In this document: one piece after another, positions 18,136 through 26,435 of the stretch
Position numbering within the stretch: the stretch's first letter is position 1
How the letters are laid out: each line of letters starts with the position of its first letter
Source: Candidatus Altimarinota bacterium
Lineage (GTDB): Bacteria; Patescibacteriota; Gracilibacteria; JAUYGZ01
NCBI GenBank assembly: GCA_029233985.1
Contig: JARGOK010000002.1
Location: 434,001 to 498,000, forward strand
Length of the DNA: 64,000 nucleotides
Reading direction: 5' to 3'
Notes under the pieces: generated by a model
Told to the model about the DNA's origin: nothing
What the model saw: only the letters and a program-made list of their open reading frames with translations
Databases searched by the model: none
Position numbers and translations under genes: made by a program

Positions 18136-19040
18136 AATTCATTAGGAGAGGACAAAAAAGAAGACAGTTTCTTCACCTTGTAATGCATCTTGGTTTTCTT
18201 CCAAAAAATAGACTTATCTGCCCCTTTTGGCAACTCATGTACAGCATTCACCAAGGCTTGAGAAAGTTCCCAAATAAACATACGCTTCACTCTCCAAGAC
18301 TGGTTAAGATCCAAGAGATTAAGAGGCATAGGAGTAAATAAATTAATTTCAATCACTTGAAATTTTCCTTCGATCAAAGCCTCTTTTGAGTCAGCCTTTA
18401 CACCTACTCTTGCCATACGAAAGCTTCCAATAGACAGCACATGTTCCAATACTTTTTTGATTTCCAAATAAGAAAATTCATCGGTCATATCATGGTACCT
18501 CGTCCCATGATGCACACTATGAACAGGAAGGGATTCTCCCGCATATGATCGAGATTCAGCGACAGAAAAAACAGCTGCTTCGTTATCACTCTTAGGGCAT
18601 CGAACATAAAAAATTTCAAATTCACACACATCCTCACCGGCTTCTTGTGCAAAATACGGAATATGACTTTGCTCAATAATCATCAAAGCCTCATTGAGTT
18701 CTTTTGTATCTCGGATACGAAACACTCCATATCCATTCTGTCCCCACTCTGGCTTGAGAAAAAAAGGATATTGATAAGTATCGAGCAAGACCTGTTTTAT
18801 CTCTGAAATATCCATATCCAAAGGGAAGTTTATACTCTTTAGTCTCCATCGATTTGGAATATACTGTTCAATATCAAGTTTTGAGAAATACCCCTTTTCA
18901 TCATTAAAGTATGGGGCATTCAGTTGAAAAAACCTCCATGGAGCTACACCAGCCCATAGAGCTTTCCAAATAAAATGAAGATTGAGAACTGTTCGAATCA
19001 TAAAAACACATAATACTAAGCTACTATAAGCGAAATTCAC
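18132..19040 (-). CDS. Divergent ATP-grasp-like protein
   Basis: 302 aa; the start may instead be Met14 (19001). An ATP-grasp core is suggested by YQYPFFLKPEWGQNGYGVFRI (about 92-112), HIPYFAQEAG (about 125) and FQVIEINLFTPMPLNLLDL (about 242-260), the last where the metal-binding E-x-N is expected. It precedes another ATP-grasp gene with a 4-bp overlap, so the two products are made together and probably act on one pathway or molecule. The product cannot be inferred. Confidence 0.65.
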   Translation of the reverse strand: MNFAYSSLVLCVFMIRTVLNLHFIWKALWAGVAPWRFFQLNAPYFNDEKGYFSKLDIEQYIPNRWRLKSINFPLDMDISEIKQVLLDTYQYPFFLKPEWGQNGYGVFRIRDTKELNEALMIIEQSHIPYFAQEAGEDVCEFEIFYVRCPKSDNEAAVFSVAESRSYAGESLPVHSVHHGTRYHDMTDEFSYLEIKKVLEHVLSIGSFRMARVGVKADSKEALIEGKFQVIEINLFTPMPLNLLDLNQSWRVKRMFIWELSQALVNAVHELPKGADKSIFWKKTKMHYKVKKLSSFLSSPNEL

Positions 19041-19113
19041 ATAAAAAACGAGAAAAGAAAGGGCTTAAACAACAAGAGATTCACATATTTCAGGTACAAT
19101 AACCCCGTCTTAA

Positions 19114-19148
19114 AACTCTCTCTACTCTAAACTCCCAGCTCACTACTT
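19114..19148. repeat. Tandem 7-bp units before the MFS gene
   Basis: Five degenerate heptamers (AACTCTC, TCTACTC, TAAACTC, CCAGCTC, ACTACTT) end six bases before the ATG at 19154. They share the CTC-rich character of the heptamer arrays in epmA (27064) and guaA (55972). Confidence 0.55.
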
Positions 19149-19153
19149 TCCTC

Positions 19154-20419
19154 ATGATCAAACGCCTCCTTCCCATTTACCTCCTCAGCTTTGTTAATAT
19201 TTTAGGGTATAGCATCCTCATTCCCGTCCTTCCTGGAATAGTAAGAGAACTTACCCAATCCGAAATGAGCGGAACCATTTATGGAGGAATCATTTCCATG
19301 TATGCTTTTTGTCAGTTCATAGGAGCTCCTATACTCGGATCTCTCAGTGATCGTTATGGAAGAAGACCACTCCTCTTGATAAGCCATGGAGGAACTGTTT
19401 TGAGCTGGCTCATTTTCGCAAGTTCATGGCTCTTTATGGATGTCAATTTCTTCGGATCTATCAATCTTGCCATTCTCATCATTTTCTTATCTCGAATGAC
19501 AGATGGAATCACCGGTGGAAATATCGCCGTTGGCCATGCGTGGATAGGAGACATGACCACTCCAGAAGAAAGACCAAAAGCCTTCGGGTATGAAGGCGCT
19601 ATTTTTGGAACAGGATTTTTAGTTGGCCCACTTCTTGGAGGACTTACTTTTACCGAAAGCTATGGCTATCTTGGAACAGCAGGTCTCAGTTTTTTGATTT
19701 CCAGTATCACACTCATAGTCATGCTCTTCAAAATGCCTGAGTCCCTAAAAAAAGCAGACCGCAACACCACTCCAATGAAAAAAATCCATGAAGAAATCAA
19801 TATTTTCAAAAAAGTACAAATTTTCTCAAGCAATCATTGCCTCAGAACACTTCTCCCAACTCGGGGTAGCTTTGCCCTCCTTTTCATTTGCTTTACGACA
19901 TCCGTCATCCTCATGCTGGAATCCGACTATCTTCTTGACCCTCTTCAAATTGGTCTCATCCTGAGTGGAATTGGTGTTTTTTCCATACTCAACCAAAGCA
20001 CAGTAGTTCCGCGTCTTATAAAGAAATTCGGCATGGTGAAAACATTCCTCATGGGCGGACTCTCTACTGGTTCTGCACTCTTCTTATTACCTCTCATCCC
20101 CTACTCATTCGGAACTCAAATGACGATAAAGGTTCTGGTGATCTTTTTTGCCAATTCATACTTTATTAATCTCGGGCTCACGTCTGCCTTAACAAGCTTT
20201 CGATCACTCATTTCTTCTCTTCTCTCATCAAAAGACCGAGGCGAAGCAATGGGAGTAGATCAGTCCATTGCATCGCTAGGACAAGCAATAGCACCCATCA
20301 GTGCAGGACTCATCTACGATGTTATTTCTTACAATAGCTTTGCTCTGTATGGATTAGGATTTATTATTCCAGCAACAATTGCGCTCACTCAACTCAGTTC
20401 ATCAGAAAAACGCTCTTAA
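19154..20419 (+). CDS. MFS transporter, TetA-like drug/metabolite exporter
   Basis: 421-aa major facilitator with 12 predicted membrane segments. Motif A is GSLSDRYGRRPLLLISHG (about 59-76). The antiporter-type motif GFLVGPLLGGLTF (about 154-166) and the SRMTDGITGGNIAVGHAWIGDMTTPEERPKAFG stretch are close to tetracycline-type exporters. The central loop is Lys-rich. A conserved C-half repeat is LSSKDRGEAMGVDQS. Resistance cannot be assumed from family alone. The following gene starts 19 bp after the stop. Confidence 0.88.
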   Translation: MIKRLLPIYLLSFVNILGYSILIPVLPGIVRELTQSEMSGTIYGGIISMYAFCQFIGAPILGSLSDRYGRRPLLLISHGGTVLSWLIFASSWLFMDVNFFGSINLAILIIFLSRMTDGITGGNIAVGHAWIGDMTTPEERPKAFGYEGAIFGTGFLVGPLLGGLTFTESYGYLGTAGLSFLISSITLIVMLFKMPESLKKADRNTTPMKKIHEEINIFKKVQIFSSNHCLRTLLPTRGSFALLFICFTTSVILMLESDYLLDPLQIGLILSGIGVFSILNQSTVVPRLIKKFGMVKTFLMGGLSTGSALFLLPLIPYSFGTQMTIKVLVIFFANSYFINLGLTSALTSFRSLISSLLSSKDRGEAMGVDQSIASLGQAIAPISAGLIYDVISYNSFALYGLGFIIPATIALTQLSSSEKRS

Positions 20420-20438
20420 TATTTCACCACGTTCGCTC

Positions 20439-21545
20439 ATGTCTAAACTTTTTCAATCCTCAATTCTCAGCATTATTAGTATTCTGAGTATCTTTAGCAT
20501 TCCTCTCACAGCTGCACAAGAACCACTTTTTTCAGACGAGTACTATTTAGGAACAGTAAAAGAAGTCACCGAACAATCATCTGAAATCATCGGACAAGAT
20601 CAAATCATACAAAACCTTTCAATCGAAATAACAGAAGGACCAGACAAAGGTACACAACTCGAACTCGACCACGACTACAGTAGTTTTGATAAAGCCTCTC
20701 GAAAAGTCGAACAAGGAGAACAAATCATTGTTCTTAAAAACCGTGAATTTGATACAACACTTTATTATATCGCCGATAAATATCGAATCCCATGGATGAT
20801 AGGACTTCTTCTAGCATTCTTTGCTCTCACGATTTTCTTCACAGGTATAAAGGGGTTCACTTCATTGATTGGATTAGCATTCAATATCGGCATCATTGTT
20901 CATTTCATCATTCCACGTATTATCGCAGGTGATTCACCTCTTCTCATCTGCCTCATAGGTGGATTTGTTATTGCCATCGTATCTCTCTACTGTGCACACG
21001 GCTTCAATAAACGAACGACGATTGCTCTTGTCAGCACACTCATCACACTCATTATTGCGACTATACTTGCTCAACTTGTTGTGAATTGGGCAAGTCTCTC
21101 TGGCACAGGCACAGAAGAAGCCTTCTTTCTTCAGTTCGGAGAGCTCGCAAATGTAAACCTCAAAGGTCTTCTTTTAGGGGGAATCATTATCGGAGTCCTC
21201 GGTGTCTTAGACGATGTCACCACAGCTCAGGCAGCAGCAGTAGATGAACTCAAAAAAGCCAACTCAAACCTGGATCCTCAAGAACTCTACAAACGAGGGC
21301 TTTCTATTGGAAAAGAACATATCACTTCGCTGGTCAATACTCTTGCACTCGCCTATGCAGGAGCATCTCTTCCTGTCCTCATCATCTTCACGATTTCAAA
21401 CCAGCCTCTATGGGTTGTTTTCAATTCAGAATTTGTAGCTGAAGAAGTCATCAGAACGCTAGTTGGAAGCACAGCACTTATTTTAGCCGTGCCTATCACA
21501 ACGTATATCGCAGCTCATTCATTTGGAAAACCTAAGCATTCTTAA
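20439..21545 (+). CDS. YibE/F-like membrane protein
   Basis: 368 aa from ATG 20439 (MSKLFQSSIL); an upstream start at 20379 would overlap the MFS gene. It has a signal peptide to about residue 26, an extracytoplasmic beta-rich domain (about 27-105), then seven or so membrane segments typical of YibE/F: WMIGLLLAFFALTIFFTGIKG, GGIIIGVLGVLDDVTTAQAAAVDEL, and GKEHITSLVNTLALAYAGASLP. YibE/F proteins are membrane proteins of unclear function. The signal peptide coding region contains four NTNAGYATY nonamers that give an Ile/Ser repeat. Its 3' end overlaps the convergent YceI gene by 14 bp. Confidence 0.88.
   Translation: MSKLFQSSILSIISILSIFSIPLTAAQEPLFSDEYYLGTVKEVTEQSSEIIGQDQIIQNLSIEITEGPDKGTQLELDHDYSSFDKASRKVEQGEQIIVLKNREFDTTLYYIADKYRIPWMIGLLLAFFALTIFFTGIKGFTSLIGLAFNIGIIVHFIIPRIIAGDSPLLICLIGGFVIAIVSLYCAHGFNKRTTIALVSTLITLIIATILAQLVVNWASLSGTGTEEAFFLQFGELANVNLKGLLLGGIIIGVLGVLDDVTTAQAAAVDELKKANSNLDPQELYKRGLSIGKEHITSLVNTLALAYAGASLPVLIIFTISNQPLWVVFNSEFVAEEVIRTLVGSTALILAVPITTYIAAHSFGKPKHS
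20466..20501. repeat. Four tandem 9-bp units inside the yibE signal peptide
   Basis: CTCAGCATT, ATTAGTATT, CTGAGTATC, TTTAGCATT: the same NTNAGYATY unit as before the 1507 gene. Here it is translated as LSIISILSIFSI within the hydrophobic core of the signal peptide. Confidence 0.75.
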
Positions 21546-22134
21546 AGACGAGTTTTACTTCAAGAGGTACCGGCACATCGACATGGTTTTCTTCGCCAAT
21601 ACCAAAATCAAGACGATTGAGCTCGTGTTTGAAAACAGCATAATCATTCGTAATATTGGCTGTAAAAGTAACCGATTTCGATACTTCTTTTATCATCAAA
21701 TCCCCCGACATTTCATATTCCTGGTCTCCAATGTTTTTCAATGATGTAGAAACAAAAGTTGCCATTGGGAACGTTTCAGTATCAAAGTAATCAGACTCTA
21801 AAAGATGGCCCGTCACGCTGTTATTTTCAGTTATCAAACTCGTAATATCAATCGCAACGGTAACATCTGCTTTTTCAAGATTTGTAGGCTCAGCTTCATC
21901 CAAAGCAATTTGAACCGTGTATTTTTCAAATTCTCCCTGATGACTCGCTGAAAAACTATTCTTAGTGCCCGTAAATGCGATATAACTCTGATCGTAATCA
22001 ATATCTACAATACTTCGTTCAAAATTCACTTGAGCAGTACTTGGAAGAACTTTCTCTTCATCAGATAAAGTAGAGCTTTCAAGGCACCCTGTAAGTAAAA
22101 CAAAAAATGACATCAGTATAGCAAATTTTTTCAT
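21532..22134 (-). CDS. YceI-family lipoprotein
   Basis: 200 aa from ATG 22134 (MKKFAILMSFFVLLTGC). The lipobox LTGC marks a lipoprotein. The mature part is a YceI lipocalin-like barrel: VDIDYDQSYIAFTGTKNSF, VTVAIDITSLITENN, HLLESDYFDTETFPMATFVS, and GDLMIKEVSKSVTFTANI. The family binds polyisoprenoid or similar lipids; the ligand here is unknown. The longer frame beginning at 22173 adds non-signal residues and is rejected. The gene converges on yibE with 14 bp of overlap. Confidence 0.92.
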   Translation of the reverse strand: MKKFAILMSFFVLLTGCLESSTLSDEEKVLPSTAQVNFERSIVDIDYDQSYIAFTGTKNSFSASHQGEFEKYTVQIALDEAEPTNLEKADVTVAIDITSLITENNSVTGHLLESDYFDTETFPMATFVSTSLKNIGDQEYEMSGDLMIKEVSKSVTFTANITNDYAVFKHELNRLDFGIGEENHVDVPVPLEVKLVFKNA

Positions 22135-22265
22135 AATTTTTTTTAATAATATTGACCAAGCCCATAGTACCATGCTTTCAAAAGAGATATACCAAGACTT
22201 CAGAGATCAATTTGAGTATCAAGCCCGGAAGGATATACTAAAAGCAATACTTGCTGTTCACTCTT

Positions 22266-23075
22266 ATGGCCAAAAGCAAACGCATCACTATTGCTAAAAA
22301 AGCTTTCAAGAATAAAAATATCGAAGCAACAAAAAAAGCCCATTCAAAAAAAGCGATCTCTGCCGACCTTCATCACGATCATGATGAACACTCTGGATCA
22401 GGAAAGTACCTTGGAGATGCTGTTTATGGTGCCATTGATGGGATTGTAACCACCTTTGCCATCGTTTCAGGGGTCATCGGCGCCGAACTCAGTGCCAACA
22501 TCATCCTCATCTTAGGATTCGCAAACCTCATTGCTGATGGGTTTTCCATGGCAGCAGGAAACTACCTCAGCGTAAAATCAGATATCGAATACCAACAACT
22601 CGAATACAATCGTGAAAAATGGGAGATAGAACATCATCCAGAAGGAGAATGTGAAGAAATCAGGCAAATCTACAGGGCAAAAGGCTTCAAAGGAAAAGAT
22701 CTCGAAAAAATTGTAAATGTCATCACCAGCAACGAAGAAGTATGGATCCAAACCATGATGCTCGAAGAATTAGGCATCACTCCAGAAGAAAAAAATCCAA
22801 AAATTTCCGCATCTATCACTTTCATTTCATTTTTGATCTGTGGGTTTCTTCCACTGTTGATTTTTGTTCTTATTGGATTCTTTCCGTCACTCCAAGCAAA
22901 TGCCTTTATGTACTCATGTATCATTACAGGTGTCACTATCTTCATTGTAGGGTCTCTCAGGAGCATAGTCATTGCAAAAAACTGGATTGTATCTGGTATA
23001 GAAATGCTTCTTGTCGGAGGCGCAGCTGCTACTGTTGCGTATTACATCGGATATTTCTTGAAAGGATTGGCATAA
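22266..23075 (+). CDS. VIT/CCC1-family metal transporter
   Basis: 269 aa from ATG 22266. A basic, then His/Asp-rich cytosolic head (HHDHDEHSGSG) leads to the VIT signature DAVYGAIDGIVTTFAIVSGVIGA (about 50-72) and GFANLIADGFSMAAGNYLSVKS (about 85-106). The cytosolic Glu-rich metal-binding helices span about 107-160 (YNREKWEIEHHPEGECEEI). Three more membrane segments close the protein. It probably moves Fe2+ or Mn2+ out of the cytoplasm. The histidine head could bind metal. Confidence 0.92.
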   Translation: MAKSKRITIAKKAFKNKNIEATKKAHSKKAISADLHHDHDEHSGSGKYLGDAVYGAIDGIVTTFAIVSGVIGAELSANIILILGFANLIADGFSMAAGNYLSVKSDIEYQQLEYNREKWEIEHHPEGECEEIRQIYRAKGFKGKDLEKIVNVITSNEEVWIQTMMLEELGITPEEKNPKISASITFISFLICGFLPLLIFVLIGFFPSLQANAFMYSCIITGVTIFIVGSLRSIVIAKNWIVSGIEMLLVGGAAATVAYYIGYFLKGLA

Positions 23076-23110
23076 AGTTATCCTTCCTTTTCTGACCTTA
23101 CAAAAACACA

Positions 23111-23209
23111 CCAACCGAAAGAGAGGTTTCGTTACTTCGCCGTAGGTTTCAAAACTGGATTTATTGACCTCACCAAAGAGCCCATGCGAGGAAACAAATC
23201 CTCACCTTC
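23111..23209. repeat. About 100-bp hairpin element, copy A
   Basis: Starts CCAACCGAAAG and ends in GCGAGGA-AACAAA-TCCTCAC plus CTTC. It matches copy B at 24407-24506 over its whole length, with about two thirds identity by eye; a truncated copy C is at 36171. It sits right behind the VIT gene and may act as its terminator. Confidence 0.65.
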
Positions 23210-23287
23210 GAGTAATGAACGAATAACATTTTCGAAATGTACATTTGTGCTATTGTATTTTTGAAAAAAATTAAAAATGTTGTCCTT

Positions 23288-24346
23288 ATGGCCATCCAAT
23301 CATCAAATCAAAACACAAACCCCACTCCAATTACTTCTAGTACTGCAAAGGAAGCCGACATCTTCGAAAACACTCTCCGTCCCAAAGCACTAGATGAATA
23401 TATCGGACAAAGCCGGCTCAAAGAAAACCTCAAGGTTTTTTTAGCGGCCGCCAAAAAACGAAATGAGCCTCTCGAACACACACTCCTCTATGGTCCACCA
23501 GGACTCGGAAAGACCACAATGGCCAGTATTATTGCCCATGAAATGGGAGGGAAACTCAAAGTCACCTCTGCTCCGGCAATTCAAAAACAAGGTGACCTTG
23601 CCGCGGTCCTCAGCAATCTCAAACCAGGTGACGTCCTTTTCATTGATGAAATCCACCGCATGAGCTCTAGCGTAGAAGAAATCCTCTACAGCGCCATGGA
23701 AGATTACGTCCTCGATATCATGATCGGAAAAGGTCCTTCCGCTCGCACGATGCGCCTCAATATCCCTCAGTTCACGCTAATAGGAGCTACAACAAAATTC
23801 GCCATGCTCAGCTCACCACTCCGAGATCGTTTCGGACACATTTTCAAGCTCGAGTTTTATAGTGAATCTGAAATCTCACAAATCATCCACCGGTCAGCAC
23901 GTATTCTAGAGTACCAAGTCACTGAAGAAGCCTGCAAAAAGCTCGCTAAATGCGCTCGTCGAACCCCTCGTGTAGCCAACCGACTCCTCAAACGCGTCAG
24001 AGACTTTGCCGATATCGATGAAAACACTCACAACATCATTGATCTTGAGATCACAAAAAAAACCATGTCAGCCCTCGGTATCGACGAGCTCGGCCTCAAC
24101 CGAACCGATATCGATCTCCTCAAAACGCTGATCGAAAAATTCAAAGGAGGCCCTGTCGGACTCAATACCCTCTCAGCAGCCACGGGAGAAGACTCCGGTA
24201 CCATCGAAGACGTCTACGAACCTTTTCTCATCCAATTAGGAATGCTAGACCGCAGCCCACGAGGGAGAATTGCTACTGAAAATGCTTACCAACACCTGGG
24301 GTTAGATATTTCAGATCTCAAGAAAAAACAAGAAGCACTCTTTTAA
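23288..24346 (+). CDS. ruvB: Holliday junction branch migration helicase RuvB
   Basis: AAA+ motor that drives branch migration with RuvA. It is 352 aa from ATG 23288 (MAIQSSNQNTN); an upstream start at 23237 would add an unlikely hydrophobic leader. The core begins LRPKALDEYIGQ. It has Walker A GPPGLGKTT, Walker B FIDEIHRMS, sensor 1 IGATTKFAMLSSPLRDRFG, the C-terminal winged helix GGPVGLNTLSAATGEDSGTIEDVYEPFL, and R-Rich RSPRGRIAT. Two copies of a hairpin element flank the gene. Confidence 0.97.
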   Translation: MAIQSSNQNTNPTPITSSTAKEADIFENTLRPKALDEYIGQSRLKENLKVFLAAAKKRNEPLEHTLLYGPPGLGKTTMASIIAHEMGGKLKVTSAPAIQKQGDLAAVLSNLKPGDVLFIDEIHRMSSSVEEILYSAMEDYVLDIMIGKGPSARTMRLNIPQFTLIGATTKFAMLSSPLRDRFGHIFKLEFYSESEISQIIHRSARILEYQVTEEACKKLAKCARRTPRVANRLLKRVRDFADIDENTHNIIDLEITKKTMSALGIDELGLNRTDIDLLKTLIEKFKGGPVGLNTLSAATGEDSGTIEDVYEPFLIQLGMLDRSPRGRIATENAYQHLGLDISDLKKKQEALF

Positions 24347-24406
24347 TTGGCAGAAAGCCATTAAAACGATATCCTTCAAATCGATTCACGCTTAACAAAA
24401 CAACTC

Positions 24407-24506
24407 ACAAACCGAAGGCGAGGTTTCATTACCTAGCCGTACTCTACAAGACAGGTTTATTTTCCTCATCGAAAGCCTTCAGGCGAGGAAACAAATCTTC
24501 GCCTTC
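24407..24506. repeat. About 100-bp hairpin element, copy B
   Basis: ACCGAAGGCGAGGTTTCATT at the left end and AGGCGAGGA-AACAAA-TCTTCGCCTT at the right end, parallel to copy A on the other side of ruvB. It directly precedes the epmB reading frame and probably ends ruvB transcripts. Confidence 0.65.
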
Positions 24507-24526
24507 ATTATCTCAAAATTTCTTCT

Positions 24527-25732
24527 CTGAAAACCTACCACCACATCAACAGTCTCGAAAAACTCGAAGTCGTACTGGGAAAAAATTACGAAAACATCGA
24601 TCGTGAAGCATTCAGCCAATTCATCTTCAAGCATCCTCTCCGCTTCACACCTTATTTAGTCGAGCAAATTAAAAAATCTCCAGCAATTGCTAAACAATAC
24701 CTCCCAGATCCAAGAGAAATGGATCCTATTGGACTAGATCGAACACTCCCCGGTCTCATGCCAACACAAATACCAGGTCTAGAGCGGCTCTACATGGACC
24801 GTGTCATTTTGATGCCTACTTCACAATGCTTTGCCTACTGTCGCTTTTGCTTTCGAAAAAACTACTCTCACAAAGCAACCGATGGAGACTACGGAACTCC
24901 ACAACAACACTTTGCCAAAGCCATCAAATACATCGCGAATGATCCCCGAATAAAAGAAGTCCTTATCACGGGAGGCGACCCTCTCATGTTCCCAGAAAAA
25001 GTCCTAGAAATCATAGATAAACTCAGAACAATCCCGCACCTCATCGGAATCAGAATCGGATCTCGTATCTTTACCTCTGACCCGGACCTCATCGATGAAA
25101 AATGGATTCAACCATTTAAAGAACGAAATCAATTATCAAATGACCAAATGATCCAATTTTCAGAATCATGTCGATCAGATTCGAAAATTCGAAAATTTGA
25201 AAATTCCTCAATTCCAGCCCCCGTCAGCATCAGCCCTCATATTAATCACACAGACGAAATAACTGTTCAGGCAGCTAAATCTCTCCTTCTCTGCACTCAA
25301 AACAATATCCCTCTTTATAATCAAACAGTCCTCATGAAAGGGATCAATAACAATCCCGAAGTCCTGCTGGATCTCTTCAGAAAACTCCGCCAACTCGGCG
25401 TCGAACCCTACCGGGTCTATCATGCCGACCCTCTTCAAGGAACTGAACACTTTCGAACCACTCTCGATGAATTCATGACCATAAAACGCTACCTCAGAGC
25501 TCACGGAAGCGGTCGAATAGTCCCGAGCTTCATCGTCGATACCAGAGTCGGAAAAGTAGAGCTCGGAGCTGATGCAGACATTCTCCGAAGAGTAAATGAA
25601 ACCGTCACCATTAAAACACCTTACACTCTGGACCAATTTCGAGCCGTGATCCCTGATTGGGAAATACCAGAATACTGCTCATTAGCAGAAGATGGACGGC
25701 TCATTGTGGAGTATGAAGATGCATACAGCTAA
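24527..25732 (+). CDS. epmB: KamA-family radical SAM lysine 2,3-aminomutase, probable EpmB
   Basis: Radical SAM/PLP enzyme, probably converting lysine to beta-lysine for EF-P modification. The FeS motif CFAYCRFC (CxxxCxxC) is followed by FRKNYSHK; ITGGDPLMFP and a C-terminal VDTRVGKVEL Lys (likely PLP site) are family features. Conserved N-terminal sequence (FKHPLRFTPYLVEQIK, DPREMDPIGLDRTLPGL) lies upstream of the first ATG at 24719. The real start must therefore be earlier, but no in-frame ATG, GTG or TTG exists. CTG 24527 (LKTYHHINSLEKLE) or ATT 24518 are the candidates. AATTCGAAAATT-type repeats around 25180-25205 insert SKIRKFENSS. It is convergent with efp and epmA, supporting the EpmB role over catabolic aminomutase. 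Confidence 0.85.
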   Translation: MKTYHHINSLEKLEVVLGKNYENIDREAFSQFIFKHPLRFTPYLVEQIKKSPAIAKQYLPDPREMDPIGLDRTLPGLMPTQIPGLERLYMDRVILMPTSQCFAYCRFCFRKNYSHKATDGDYGTPQQHFAKAIKYIANDPRIKEVLITGGDPLMFPEKVLEIIDKLRTIPHLIGIRIGSRIFTSDPDLIDEKWIQPFKERNQLSNDQMIQFSESCRSDSKIRKFENSSIPAPVSISPHINHTDEITVQAAKSLLLCTQNNIPLYNQTVLMKGINNNPEVLLDLFRKLRQLGVEPYRVYHADPLQGTEHFRTTLDEFMTIKRYLRAHGSGRIVPSFIVDTRVGKVELGADADILRRVNETVTIKTPYTLDQFRAVIPDWEIPEYCSLAEDGRLIVEYEDAYS

Positions 25733-25812
25733 GCCCAAAGCGCAACATTCTAAATCCAAAAAAGTCAAAAAGTCTATATTTTGGACTCTATACTTTGGAT
25801 TTTGGGTTATCT

Positions 25813-26370
25813 CTAGTTTGCTCTTTCAACATATTCGCCAGTATCAGTGTTTATACGAATCTTATCACCAGTTTTGCAAAAAAGCGGGACCTGGATAATC
25901 GCTCCCGTATCAATGGTAGCTGGGATAGTTTTTCCAGTAGCCGAGTCTCCTTTCACTCCTGGTGGAGCATCTATGATTTCAAAAACAATCTTTGGTGGAA
26001 GCTGAACTCCAGACGCTTTTCCATTTATCGTTTGAAGTTTTACATCAGAATTTTCCTTCAAAAACTTCGTCACATCTCCCAAAACCTCTTCTGTTAAAAC
26101 AACTTGTTCAAAAGTATCATTCTCCATAAAGTGATATCCCTCACCATCAGAGTACAAATACTGTGCATTCATATACGCAACCGTCGCTTCATCCAAAGAC
26201 TCTCCAGACTTAAAGGTGTTTTCCACAACCTGTCCTGTTTCAACATTCCTCAGCTTAACCTTGTAAAAAGCCGAACCCTTTCCAGGATTCACAAAAGTAA
26301 TATCAATAGCCTGCCATACTCCATGCTTCCAATTAATAGCTCCTCCTTTTTTTAATTCTGAAATGATCAT
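25813..26370 (-). CDS. efp: Elongation factor P
   Basis: Relieves ribosome stalling at polyproline. It is 185 aa with three beta-barrel domains. The KOW-like N domain carries the modification loop NPGKGSAF with Lys31, equivalent to the E. coli Lys34 that EpmA lysylates. The middle OB domain has TFKSGESLDEATVAYMNAQYLYSDGEGYHFMENDTFEQV. The C-terminal OB domain has APPGVKGDSATGKTIPATIDTGAIIQVPLF and TGEYVERAN. It lies between epmA (same strand, upstream) and epmB (convergent). The ATG is preceded by heptamer repeats. Confidence 0.98.
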   Translation of the reverse strand: MIISELKKGGAINWKHGVWQAIDITFVNPGKGSAFYKVKLRNVETGQVVENTFKSGESLDEATVAYMNAQYLYSDGEGYHFMENDTFEQVVLTEEVLGDVTKFLKENSDVKLQTINGKASGVQLPPKIVFEIIDAPPGVKGDSATGKTIPATIDTGAIIQVPLFCKTGDKIRINTDTGEYVERAN

Positions 26371-26435
26371 AAATCACAAATAACAAATAGAATGCCCACA
26401 AACCATAAACTATCAACCATCAACCATCAACTAAC
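26371..26435. repeat. Heptamer arrays between epmA and efp
   Basis: Two runs of 7-bp units in the efp leader: AAATCAC, AAATAAC, AAATAG(A) at 26371-26391, then AACCATA, AACTATC, AACCATC, AACCATC, AACTAAC at 26401-26435. The second run overlaps the epmA stop codon. Confidence 0.7.

Noticed and set aside
24719-25732. ATG 24719 as the start of epmB
   Set aside because: Family-conserved residues are encoded in frame upstream of it, so it must be internal.
26371-26435. Repeat arrays as a small CRISPR
   Set aside because: Units are 7-9 bp in direct tandem without spacers, and no cas gene is present.
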